Position numbers and translations under genes: made by a program. A stretch of 64,000 nt of DNA, from NCBI RefSeq assembly GCF_030816715.1, contig NZ_JAUSYH010000001.1:7812001-7876000 (forward strand), in the 5' to 3' direction. The notes under the pieces were generated by a model. That model had not been told where the DNA came from. It saw only the letters and a list, made by a program, of their open reading frames with translations, and did not search any database. The DNA is from Streptomyces achromogenes. Lineage in GTDB: Bacteria > Actinomycetota > Actinomycetes > Streptomycetales > Streptomycetaceae. Below, piece after piece: positions 8,659-16,513 of the stretch (position 1 is its first letter; every line of letters begins with the position of its first letter).

Positions 8659-9469
8659 TCAGTGCACACAATCCCCGCACTCCGCCGGAAACAACACGGC
8701 ACCTGGCGGCAGTTCGCCCGGATGCCGGGCGCTCACCCGCAGGCGTGCTTCGAGAGAGCCCTTCGCGGGCGGGTATTCGAGGGTGAGTTCGCTCAGCACG
8801 GTGATGACACCAGCGAGGTGCATTTCCGCCGCGTGCATGCCGTCGGGGAGACAGCCGGCCAAGAGGCCGAAGGCTGCCGTGTCGCCGCTGTCGGCGACGC
8901 ACTCACGGATGTCGAAACGCCAGTGCGCGGCCGCATCGGCCAGCAATGACTTGCCCCTCTTGCCCAGCCCGACCAGGAAATCCGTGCGATCTCGCAGATG
9001 GTGCGCGATGGCACAACAGACGGGAACCGCGGTGCCGTCAGGAGCCACTACCCGCGTGTACCCGGCATGCGGACAGCACGACAGAGCCTCGTCAAGCAGC
9101 GACAACGCGGTGTCCTTTGCCGCCGGGTGACCCTGCTGCGCGATGTCCAGAAGCAGCGACGCCCAGCACCCGGGCCAGGCCCTTCGCCCAGCTTGAGTAA
9201 TCCGTCCTTCCGCTCCGCCGGGTGTGTGCTGACCCGGTACCGACGGGACTGCGCGGCGGCGTGGTGCGGAAAGCTCCACTCGGCGCGCGAGATCGGGTCG
9301 CCAGCGGGCGTACGAGTTCGCCGATCAGGCCGGCCTCGTGGGCGGCGAACCTGATCTCGTTCCGAACCCCCTGAACGTCCCGTTCGCCGCTGCCGAAGAC
9401 GTTGGGCAGGATTCCCGACAGTGCCGACAGCGCCGACAGCGCCGACAGCGCCGACCGGCCGAGGGCCAA
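8659..9469 (-). pseudogene. Frameshifted hypothetical gene
   Basis: Two minus-strand frames look like parts of one gene. One (TTG at 9469) gives about 100 plausible residues with NVFGSGERDVQGVRNEIRF and HEAGLIGELVRPLA. The other carries the C-terminal 160 residues (LLLDIAQQGHPAAKDTALSL, CCAIAHHLRDRTDFLVGLGK, LPPGAVLFPAECGDCVH). The switch near 9140-9160, where one frame reads LARVLG and the other SLLLDIAQQG, suggests a one-base frameshift. I do not recognise the family. It may alternatively be an intact shorter gene starting at a GTG near 9279. The neighbouring Imm21 gene and transposase remnant suggest an accessory gene. Confidence 0.4.
9416..9455. repeat. 9-bp tandem repeat
   Basis: Four tandem copies of CGACAGYGC plus a partial fifth. 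In the minus-strand frame they encode Ser-Ala-Leu repeats at the N-terminus of the frameshifted gene. Confidence 0.8.
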
Positions 9470-9696
9470 AGGGACCGTGTATCAGGTAGTCAGCATCCGG
9501 TCAGCACGAGTCGCCGGGCTTTCCCGGGGGATTGCCCGAACAGGCGCCGGTGCGGCGCGAAAGCCGAGGCGTGAAGCCGTCTCGCCCGAGCGGAGCGATG
9601 TTCCTCACCTTCCTCGACCGGCGTGTCCCGGTGTACAGTCGAGACCGCCCTTGACCTGCACAAAGCTGGCAGGGAGCCATCTTCCAGGAGTCCAAA

Positions 9697-10116
9697 TTGC
9701 TGCGTACTCTGTTCAAGTCCAAGATCCACCGTGCCACCGTCACCCAGGCCGACCTGCACTACGTGGGATCGGTGACCATCGACGCCGACCTGTTGGACGC
9801 CGCCGATCTGCTGCCGGGCGAGCTCGTGCACATCGTCGACATCGACAACGGGGCGCGGCTGGAGACGTACGTCATCGAAGGGGAGCGCGGCTCCGGTGTC
9901 GTCGGCATCAACGGCGCCGCCGCGCATCTCGTGCACCCCGGTGACCTGGTGATCATCATCAGTTACGCTCAGGTGACCGACGCCGAGGCGCGGGCACTGG
10001 AGCCGCGGATCGTGCACGTGGACGGTGACAACCGGATCGTGGCCCTGGGGGCCGACCCCTCGGAGCCGGTACCGGGCACCGACCAGGAGCGCAGCCCGCA
10101 CGCGGTGTCGGTCTGA
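9697..10116 (+). CDS. panD: Aspartate 1-decarboxylase (beta-alanine synthesis)
   Basis: The 139-residue protein is a complete PanD proenzyme that decarboxylates L-aspartate to beta-alanine for pantothenate and coenzyme A. The self-cleavage site Gly24-Ser25 is present in LHYVGSVTID, so Ser25 becomes the pyruvoyl group; Lys9, His11, Tyr58-region and the VVGINGAAAHLVHPGDLVII core are also as expected. It starts with TTG, supported by AGGAG six bases upstream. It lies immediately right of the accessory patch, so the patch inserted next to a core gene. The following GNAT gene is 35 bp downstream. Confidence 0.95.
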   Translation: MLRTLFKSKIHRATVTQADLHYVGSVTIDADLLDAADLLPGELVHIVDIDNGARLETYVIEGERGSGVVGINGAAAHLVHPGDLVIIISYAQVTDAEARALEPRIVHVDGDNRIVALGADPSEPVPGTDQERSPHAVSV

Positions 10117-10151
10117 CGCCGTCAGCGCAGTCACCGCACCGGGAGAGCCCC

Positions 10152-10499
10152 ATGAGCGACATCGAGATCCGCGACGACCGGGCGGCGGGCCGCCTCGAAG
10201 CCGTCGGCGACGGCGGTGAAGTCGTCGGCCGTATCGAGTACTTCGTCCTCGACTCGCCCGCTGCCGCCCTGGTGCCGGTGCACACCGTCGTCGAACCCGC
10301 GCACGAGGGCAAGGGCATCGCGGGGTCGCTGGCGCGCGAGCTGTACGCCCTGGCCGCGCGCGACGGCGTCCCGGTGGCGCCGCTGTGCCCGTACGTCGTG
10401 AAGTGGGCCGCACGCCACCCCGAGGAGGCTCCGGCCGCGGACCCCGGGCTGCTGAGCGCCGCGAAGGACTGGCTGCGCGCCCACCCCGGCAGGTTCTGA
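10152..10499 (+). CDS. Small GNAT-like N-acetyltransferase (YjdJ-like)
   Basis: This 115-residue protein has the minimal GNAT fold of the Gcn5-related YjdJ-like family: a GRIEYFVL strand, VPVHTVVEPAHEGKGIAGSLAREL (the acetyl-CoA loop, with EGKGIAG as the R/Q-x-x-G-x-G/A equivalent) and LCPYVVKWAARHPE. It should bind acetyl-CoA in the cytoplasm; substrate unknown. It lies 35 bp after panD on the same strand and may be cotranscribed. Confidence 0.85.
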   Translation: MSDIEIRDDRAAGRLEAVGDGGEVVGRIEYFVLDSPAAALVPVHTVVEPAHEGKGIAGSLARELYALAARDGVPVAPLCPYVVKWAARHPEEAPAADPGLLSAAKDWLRAHPGRF

Positions 10500-10818
10500 C
10501 CTTCGCGCCCAGGCCCCGCGGTCTGTCCTTCGGCGGCTCGCGAGCCGGGCGCCCGCGATGCGGGTGGCCTGCCGTCGCGCGGCGATCGCGGCGATCGGGG
10601 CGTGGGTGGCGTCACCGGTGGTCCGAGCCGAGTGCAGTCCTCGATGGGGCGGCCTGCGCACGGCCTCCGCAGCCTCCGCCGGCCGTGGGCCCCGTCGTCC
10701 GCTCGGGCGCCGCAGGGGTGACGGTCGGGCGGGGCCGGCCGGGTGAGTGTGCGGGGCGGGCCCGGGTACGCGGGGGAGTAGTTCCACAGCCAAGCCCCGC
10801 AAGCGGCCGGAGGACACG
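10500..10818. other. 319-bp intergenic region
   Basis: GC-rich spacer between the GNAT gene and the proline-rich gene. I see no convincing gene, operator or terminator; only the GGAGG ribosome site at its right end is clear. Confidence 0.5.
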
Positions 10819-11073
10819 ATGAGCGACCCGTACCCCGACCCCGTCCCGCCCGGGCCGACGCCAGGCCCCGACCCGGTACTTCCGGATCCCTTCCCGAGCC
10901 CGGTGCCCACGCCCGAACCGCAGCCCCCCGGCCCTCAGCCCCCCGGCCCGCAACCGCCCGGCCCGGATCCGGCGCCGCCCCCGCGGCCCGGGCCGCCGGA
11001 CCCGTCGCCGTCCCCGATCCCGCCGGGGCCGGAGCCGGTCCCCAGCCCGGAACCCGGGCCGCCCCTGACCTGA
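10819..11073 (+). CDS. Short proline-rich protein of unknown function
   Basis: The 84-residue protein begins MSDPYPDPVPPGP and is nearly half proline, built of PGP, PDP and PEP steps with an exact PQPPG repeat in the middle. There is no signal peptide or membrane segment, so it should be a disordered cytoplasmic peptide. A GGAGG ribosome site lies six bases before the ATG. Amino acid bias makes coding statistics unreliable, but the strong ribosome site and the terminator-like hairpins after the stop support a real gene. Confidence 0.6.
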   Translation: MSDPYPDPVPPGPTPGPDPVLPDPFPSPVPTPEPQPPGPQPPGPQPPGPDPAPPPRPGPPDPSPSPIPPGPEPVPSPEPGPPLT

Positions 11074-11076
11074 CGC

Positions 11077-11114
11077 GGCGGCGGTGGGCGGCCCCGACGC
11101 CGCTCACCGCCGCC
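11077..11114. terminator. Hairpin after proline-rich gene
   Basis: GGCGGCGGTG (11077-11086) pairs perfectly with CACCGCCGCC (11105-11114), with further pairing possible in the loop. It lies four bases past the stop. Confidence 0.5.
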
Positions 11115-11123
11115 ACCCGACGG

Positions 11124-11152
11124 GCCGTTCCCGCACTGCTCCCGGGAACGGC
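11124..11152. terminator. Bidirectional hairpin before gnd stop
   Basis: GCCGTTCCCG (11124-11133) pairs with CGGGAACGGC (11143-11152), 9-nt loop, between the convergent proline-rich gene and gnd. Confidence 0.5.
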
Positions 11153-11154
11153 GT

Positions 11155-12594
11155 CTACGCGTCCACCTCCGAGCGGTCCCCGCCCCACAGCGTGTGGAAC
11201 GCTCCCTCGCGATCCACCCTCCGGTACGTGTGCGCCCCGAAGAAGTCCCGCTGCCCCTGGGTGAGCGCAGCCGGCAGCCGCTCCGCCCGCAGGGCGTCGT
11301 AGTAGGCCAGTGCCGCGGCGAAGCCCGGGGTGGGAACGCCCTGCAGCGTCGCCGATACCAGCACCTCGCGCCACGCGTCCTGCGCCGCCGCGATCTCCGA
11401 GGCGAACGTCGCGTCGGAGAGCAGGCTCGGCAGGTCGGCCCGGGTGTCGTACGCGGCCCGGATCCGGTCCAGGAAGGCGGCGCGGATGATGCAGCCGCCG
11501 CGCCAGATCGAGGAGACGGCGCCGAGGTCGATGTCCCAGCCGTATTCCTCGCTGCCCGCCGCGATCTCGTGGAAGCCCTGCGTGTACGACACGATCTTGG
11601 AGGCGTACAGCGCCTGCTCGACCCGGTCGGCGAAGGCCTGCGCCTCCGCCTCGCCCAGCGCGGCCGCCTTGGGCCCGGCCAGACCGCGCGAGGCCTCGCG
11701 CAGCCCCGCGTGTCCCGACAGCGACCGGGCGAAGACCGCCTCCGCGATGCCCGACACCGGAACCCCGAGGTCGAGGGCGATCTGGACGGTCCAGCGGCCG
11801 GTGCCCTTCTGCTCCGCCTGGTCCACGACGACGTCCACGAAGGGCCTGCCGGTCGCCGCGTCCACGTGGGACAGCACCTCGGCGGTGATCTCGATCAGGT
11901 AGGAGTCGAGGCGTCCCGTGTTCCAGGTGCGGAAGATGTCCGCGATCTGCGCGGGCTCGTACCCGGCGACGTCGCGCAGCAACTGGTAGGCCTCGCCGAT
12001 GAGCTGCATGTCGGCGTACTCGATGCCGTTGTGCACCATCTTCACGAAGTGGCCGGCGCCGTCGGGGCCGACGTGGGTGACGCAGGGCGCCCCGTCCGCG
12101 GCCTTGGCGGAGATCTTCTCCAGCATCGGGCCCAGCGACTCGTACGACTCGGGGGAGCCGCCCGGCATGATGCTCGGGCCGTGCAGCGCGCCCTCCTCGC
12201 CGCCGGAGATGCCGGCGCCGACGAAGTGGAGCCCCTGTTCGCGCAGTTCGCGCTCGCGGCGGCGGGTGTCGGCGAAGTGCGCGTTACCGCCGTCGATGAT
12301 CATGTCGCCGGGCTCGAGCAGCGGGGCGAACTCCCTGATCACCGCGTCGGTGGGCTCACCCGCCTTGACCATGACGACCAGGCGGCGGGGGCGTTCCAGC
12401 GCCGCGACGAAGTCCTTGGCCGTCTCGGCCGCCACGAACTCGCCCTCGTGACCGAACTCCTTCACCAGCGCGTGGGTGCGTGCCGCCGTGCGGTTGTGCA
12501 CCGCGACCGTGTAGCCGTTGCGTGCGAAGTTGCGGGCGAGATTGCGGCCCATGACCGCGAGTCCCGTGACGCCGATCTGGGCTGAAGTGCTCAT
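11155..12594 (-). CDS. gnd: 6-phosphogluconate dehydrogenase, decarboxylating
   Basis: The 479-residue enzyme oxidatively decarboxylates 6-phosphogluconate to ribulose 5-phosphate with NADP in the pentose phosphate pathway. It has the N-terminal dinucleotide-binding GLAVMGRNLARNFARNGY, the active-site GISGGEEGALHGPSIMPGG, catalytic Lys and Asn in HFVKMVHNGIEYADMQ, and the long helical C-terminal domain; full length for the long family type. The ATG at 12594 (MSTSAQIGVTG) fits the family; the frame remains open upstream without homology. Confidence 0.96.
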   Translation of the reverse strand: MSTSAQIGVTGLAVMGRNLARNFARNGYTVAVHNRTAARTHALVKEFGHEGEFVAAETAKDFVAALERPRRLVVMVKAGEPTDAVIREFAPLLEPGDMIIDGGNAHFADTRRRERELREQGLHFVGAGISGGEEGALHGPSIMPGGSPESYESLGPMLEKISAKAADGAPCVTHVGPDGAGHFVKMVHNGIEYADMQLIGEAYQLLRDVAGYEPAQIADIFRTWNTGRLDSYLIEITAEVLSHVDAATGRPFVDVVVDQAEQKGTGRWTVQIALDLGVPVSGIAEAVFARSLSGHAGLREASRGLAGPKAAALGEAEAQAFADRVEQALYASKIVSYTQGFHEIAAGSEEYGWDIDLGAVSSIWRGGCIIRAAFLDRIRAAYDTRADLPSLLSDATFASEIAAAQDAWREVLVSATLQGVPTPGFAAALAYYDALRAERLPAALTQGQRDFFGAHTYRRVDREGAFHTLWGGDRSEVDA

Positions 12595-12833
12595 ACGGGT
12601 GGCCCCTCCAGAGGTGCGCGTCGGTAGCGTGCTGTCATCCTGTCGTCCTCGGGTCCATCTTGACGGGTTTCCCGGGCCGTTTCGTTCCGCGACCGGCCCT
12701 CGGACGGCCCGTCGGGAGCCCCCTTGCGGCTGCCACGCTCCGGGCGGCGCCGGAGCGGCCGGTTGTCGCCTTGTCATGGCCTGTTCGCAGCCCATACTTT
12801 TGCCGCTCCTGACGCAATGTCGAGGGGGACCCC

Positions 12834-14177
12834 ATGGCCGTACGCGGCCGGCACCGCCGGTATCAGCCGAACAGGATCAACCGCGCCTCACTCACCGTCA
12901 CGGCAGGCGGCGCCGGCATGGCGATACCGCTCATGGGCGCCGGAACCGCCCAGGCGGCCGACGTCGACACCTGGAACAAGGTCGCCGCCTGCGAGTCGAC
13001 CAACGACTGGGACATCAACTCCGGCAACGGCTACTACGGCGGACTGCAGTTCACGCAGTCCACCTGGGAGGCGTACGGCGGCACGCGGTATGCGCCCCGC
13101 GCGGATCTGGCCACCAGGGACCAGCAGATCGCCGTGGCCGAGAAGGTGCTCGACGGACAGGGGCCCGGCGCGTGGCCGGTGTGCTCGGTGCGGGCCGGCC
13201 TGAGCCGAGGCGACGGGGACCCCGGCATCCACCCGAACGGCTCGGCGAAGACGGCCGCGAAGAGCGGCAAGAGCGCCAGGAGCGGAAAGGACGGCACGTC
13301 CCGGGAGGCCGGGGCGACCGGAGCGGCCGGGGCGAAGAAGTCCGGCGCGTCCGCGCGGTCCGGCGGTGCGGCGAAGACGTCCCTGGACGACGTGCGGCCG
13401 CAGAGCACCCCCCAGTCGCGGGCGGGCACCGCGCAGATGTACACGGTCGTCCGCGGCGACACCCTGTCCGGCATCGCCGACGACGAGGACGTCCGCGGCG
13501 GCTGGCAGGGCCTGTACGCCGCGAACCGGACGACCATCGGCGCGGACCCCGACCTGATCCTGCCCGGTCAGCGGCTGAGCCTGCGGGCCGGGGCGTCGTC
13601 CACCGGCAGCACGCCGGGCAGTCACGGCAAGCCGGGCAGTCACGGCAAGCCCGGCGGTCACGGCAAGCCCGGCAGTCACGGCGAGCAGCACAAGCAGAGC
13701 AAGCCGGCCAAGAGCAGCAAGAGCGGCAAGAGCTCCAAGGGCGAGAAGGCCCACGGCGGGACGTCGACCGGCCGTTCCTTCGTGGCTCCCGTCGACGCGG
13801 CCACCGGAACGCGGTACCACGCGTCCGGTTCGTCGTGGTCGAAGGGCTATCACACCGGGGTCGACTTCCCCGTGGCCACGGGGACGACGGTGAAGGCGGT
13901 CGCGGCAGGGGAAGTGGTGAGCGCCGGCTGGGGCGGGTCGTTCGGCTACCAGGTGGTCATCCGGCACGGCGACGGCCGCTACACCCAGTACGCCCACCTG
14001 TCGGCCATCTCCGTGCGGGACGGCCAGTCGGTGGGCGGCGGTCAGCGCATCGGCCGGTCCGGCTCCACGGGCAACAGCACGGGCCCGCATCTGCACTTCG
14101 AGGTGCGGACGGGGCCCGGCTTCGGATCGGACGTCGACCCGGTGGCCTATCTGAGGGCCGGCGGCGTCAGGATTTGA
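12834..14177 (+). CDS. Secreted Rpf-type transglycosylase with LysM and M23 peptidase domains
   Basis: The 447-residue protein has a secretion signal (Arg-rich N-terminus, hydrophobic stretch ending AQA near 41). Residues 41-118 are an Rpf-like transglycosylase with catalytic Glu54 in AACEST and GYYGGLQFTQSTW. A basic linker follows, then LysM (TVVRGDTLSGIA, LILPGQRLSL), an 18-bp repeat encoding GSHGKP copies, and an M23 zinc endopeptidase with HTGVDF and HLHFEV. It should cut both glycan and peptide bonds of peptidoglycan at the cell surface. The architecture resembles S. coelicolor RpfD (SCO0974, from memory). Its 3' end overlaps the convergent DMT gene by 11 bp. Confidence 0.9.
   Translation: MAVRGRHRRYQPNRINRASLTVTAGGAGMAIPLMGAGTAQAADVDTWNKVAACESTNDWDINSGNGYYGGLQFTQSTWEAYGGTRYAPRADLATRDQQIAVAEKVLDGQGPGAWPVCSVRAGLSRGDGDPGIHPNGSAKTAAKSGKSARSGKDGTSREAGATGAAGAKKSGASARSGGAAKTSLDDVRPQSTPQSRAGTAQMYTVVRGDTLSGIADDEDVRGGWQGLYAANRTTIGADPDLILPGQRLSLRAGASSTGSTPGSHGKPGSHGKPGGHGKPGSHGEQHKQSKPAKSSKSGKSSKGEKAHGGTSTGRSFVAPVDAATGTRYHASGSSWSKGYHTGVDFPVATGTTVKAVAAGEVVSAGWGGSFGYQVVIRHGDGRYTQYAHLSAISVRDGQSVGGGQRIGRSGSTGNSTGPHLHFEVRTGPGFGSDVDPVAYLRAGGVRI
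13617..13682 (+). repeat. 18-bp coding tandem repeat (GSHGKP)
   Basis: Three full copies of an 18-bp unit, plus a diverging fourth, encode the Gly-Ser-His-Gly-Lys-Pro linker between the LysM and M23 domains. One copy has Gly for Ser. Confidence 0.85.
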
Positions 14178-15438
14178 CCCGCTCCCGGTGCCGGTCCACC
14201 GCTACCGGCACCGGGATGTGCAGCCCTCCGTAGAGCGGGGTGTAGAACGACGGCAGGACGGCGGCCGTCACGGGCGCCGTCTGCCCGGAGTGTGCGTCCT
14301 CGTACAGGTCGTCCAGGCCGTTCAGATCGTCCAGGTCGTCGCGGACGTCGTCGTACCGGCCGTCGCCGTGGCGGTCGTCCGCTCGGCGTGCCTCGGCGTC
14401 GGCCCCCGAGACCGCCACCAGGCGGTCCGGGCCGGCCACGACCACGGGCCGCGGCTCCGCAACCACCTGCCGCGGCTCCGCGGCGGCTTCCAGGACCGCG
14501 GCCGGCGCCGGGAGCACGACCTTGACGGTGTCGGTCCGGGTGCGGGCGGCGGGCAGACCGGCCGGCACACCGGTCGTCGCCGGCTCCGGCTGCGCCTGTG
14601 TGGTCTGTGTGGTCTGGAGACGCTCTGTCGTGAGCAGGATCAGTCCGCCCGCCGCCACCACGGCGCAGCCCAGGGCGAGCGCGGTGCCCGTGGTGCCGTG
14701 GCGGAAGGTCTCGTCGAACATCGTGATGCCGACCGCGGCCGCCACCACCGGGTTGACCACGGTCAGCGTGGCCAGCGGTGCCGCGAGGCCCGCGCCCCGG
14801 TAGGCGGCCTGGGAGAGCATCATGCCGGCCGTGGCCAGCACTCCGATCACGGCCAGCGAGGGGATGTCGGCCGCCGAGACGCCGCCCGTCCAGTCGACCG
14901 CGACGGTCTTGGTGAACACCGACGACATGCCGAACGCGATGCCCGACGCGGTCGCCAGCAGCACGCTGCGCACCACCGGGTGCCGGTGAGCGGCCCGCCC
15001 GGCGATCATCAGGGCCACCACCGCGCCGGCGGTGACCACGGCCACCGTGACCCGCTGGGGAGTGGACAGCGACTGCGCGTCGGACGCGCCGACCAGGGAC
15101 AGCAGACCCGCGAGACCGACCGTCGCCATGATCGCGCCCCGCCAGGCCGTCGCCCCGGCCCGGCGGCCGACGAACAGCGCGGCCATGGGCAGCGCGAACA
15201 CGATCGTCAGCGCGCCCAGCGGCTGGACCAGGCTGAGCGGGCCGTAGGCGAGCGCCACCACGTGCAGGAGTCCGCCGAGACCGTTCAGCGCGACCGCGGC
15301 CCACCAGCCCGGGCGGCGCAGCGGAGCGTATTCCTCGTCGGGCGAGGACACCGCGACCTGCTCCTGCACGATCGCCCCGGCCGCGTACGCGACAGCGGAG
15401 ACGAGCGACAGGACCACGGACAACGCGAGGGCGCTCAT
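14167..15438 (-). CDS. EamA/DMT family membrane transporter with long C-terminal tail
   Basis: The first 300 of 423 residues form about ten hydrophobic segments in two repeats (ALSVVLSLVSAVAYAAGAIV and later VLLATASGIAFGMSSVFTK), typical of the drug/metabolite transporter superfamily. The last 120 residues are hydrophilic with an acidic DDLDDLNGLDDLYEDAHSGQ run, an unusual cytoplasmic tail. The ATG at 15438 follows GAGGAG. Substrate unknown. It converges on and overlaps the Rpf/M23 gene. Confidence 0.85.
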   Translation of the reverse strand: MSALALSVVLSLVSAVAYAAGAIVQEQVAVSSPDEEYAPLRRPGWWAAVALNGLGGLLHVVALAYGPLSLVQPLGALTIVFALPMAALFVGRRAGATAWRGAIMATVGLAGLLSLVGASDAQSLSTPQRVTVAVVTAGAVVALMIAGRAAHRHPVVRSVLLATASGIAFGMSSVFTKTVAVDWTGGVSAADIPSLAVIGVLATAGMMLSQAAYRGAGLAAPLATLTVVNPVVAAAVGITMFDETFRHGTTGTALALGCAVVAAGGLILLTTERLQTTQTTQAQPEPATTGVPAGLPAARTRTDTVKVVLPAPAAVLEAAAEPRQVVAEPRPVVVAGPDRLVAVSGADAEARRADDRHGDGRYDDVRDDLDDLNGLDDLYEDAHSGQTAPVTAAVLPSFYTPLYGGLHIPVPVAVDRHRERVKS

Positions 15439-15647
15439 GAGCTGCTCCTCTGCGTGAGGCGGGGGCACACGGCCCGGCGCGGCGAACGGTCGGCTCTCAT
15501 AACCAACACGATGCCTTGTCGATCTGTTCCCGTCGTCGTCCCTGAGCACGCATTGGGTCCTACTGCCGATGGAGTACGACGGGCCCTGCGTCCTCCCTCA
15601 GGCGGGTGACGGACCAGGGATCCCCCTGACCCCGACCCCTACCCGCC

Positions 15648-16475
15648 TTGGTACTACTGCACTTCGTGGACCTCGACCCCGAACTCGCCCTGCTCCGCCC
15701 GCTGGGCGGCTTCTTCACCCTGCGCATCCCACTAGGGAGCCCAGGAGAGCCCGACCGGCGGCCGCCCACCCTCGCGCAGGCCTACGCGCGGGCTCCCGCG
15801 CCGGACTCGGCGGGGGCTCCGGGGCGCTCGGGAGCGGAACCTCACGACGATCCGCTGGCCTTTCGTGTCCGAAAAGTGACCCGCGCGCTACGGGCCCCCG
15901 AGGAGCGGATCGGCGCGTCGGTGGCGCAGCAGGGGCTGGCGGCCCGGCTGTGGTCGGTCGCCCTGGGCTGTGCCGCCCTGTATGGGCGCGTTCCCGACCT
16001 CGCCCCCGGGTTGCTGCGCTGGGACCCGGACGCGGGCGCTCCGGACGACCTGTGGCTGACGCGGGTGCGGGCCCGGCCCGAGGGCCCGGCGAGCGTGCCT
16101 CGCACCGTGGCCGAGTCCGTGGCGGCGACCGTCCTGGAGGATCACCTCGAACCTCTCGCCGTGGCCCTGCGCGCCCGCTGTCCGGTCGCGCCCGGGCTGC
16201 TGCGCGGCAACGCCGCCTCCGCCCTCGCCGCGACGGCCCGGCTGCTGGTCCGGTGGGCGGACGAGCACAGCCGTCCCGACGTCGCCGCCCGCACGCGTGA
16301 TCTCACGGCGGCGCTCTTCGCCCACCCGCTCCTCGCGGACACCGGCTCGCTGTCCGACGGCGTCTTCCGCCGTCGCAGCTGCTGCCTGTACTACCGGGTC
16401 CCCGGCGGAGGCGTCTGCGGCGACTGTTGCTTCACACGACCCCCGCGCTCTTCCCCGCGCGCCCCGTCTGGGTGA
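15648..16475 (+). CDS. (2Fe-2S)-binding protein, FhuF C-terminal family
   Basis: The C-terminus carries the FhuF [2Fe-2S] motif C-C-x10-C-x2-C (Cys245, 246, 257, 260 in RRSCCLYYRVPGGGVCGDCC). This family includes ferric-siderophore reductases that release iron in the cytoplasm. The rest is helical and Ala/Arg-rich. The TTG at 15648 is the farthest upstream start possible; a GTG at 15666 (VDLDPELA) is as likely, and neither has a clear ribosome site. No siderophore genes are adjacent. It precedes glgA by 38 bp on the same strand. Confidence 0.8.
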   Translation: MVLLHFVDLDPELALLRPLGGFFTLRIPLGSPGEPDRRPPTLAQAYARAPAPDSAGAPGRSGAEPHDDPLAFRVRKVTRALRAPEERIGASVAQQGLAARLWSVALGCAALYGRVPDLAPGLLRWDPDAGAPDDLWLTRVRARPEGPASVPRTVAESVAATVLEDHLEPLAVALRARCPVAPGLLRGNAASALAATARLLVRWADEHSRPDVAARTRDLTAALFAHPLLADTGSLSDGVFRRRSCCLYYRVPGGGVCGDCCFTRPPRSSPRAPSG

Positions 16476-16513
16476 CCATGAAGGGAGTCGGCCGCTGAGA
16501 CTGGGGGTTCCGG

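Noticed and set aside
9416..9455. Possible CRISPR array
   Set aside because: Nine-bp contiguous units without spacers are a simple tandem repeat.
7657..9660. Possible prophage or integrative element
   Set aside because: No integrase, att-like direct repeat or tRNA gene was found. Only an OrfA fragment of an insertion sequence is present.
13617..13682. Possible CRISPR or regulatory repeat
   Set aside because: The 18-bp units are in frame and encode a protein linker.
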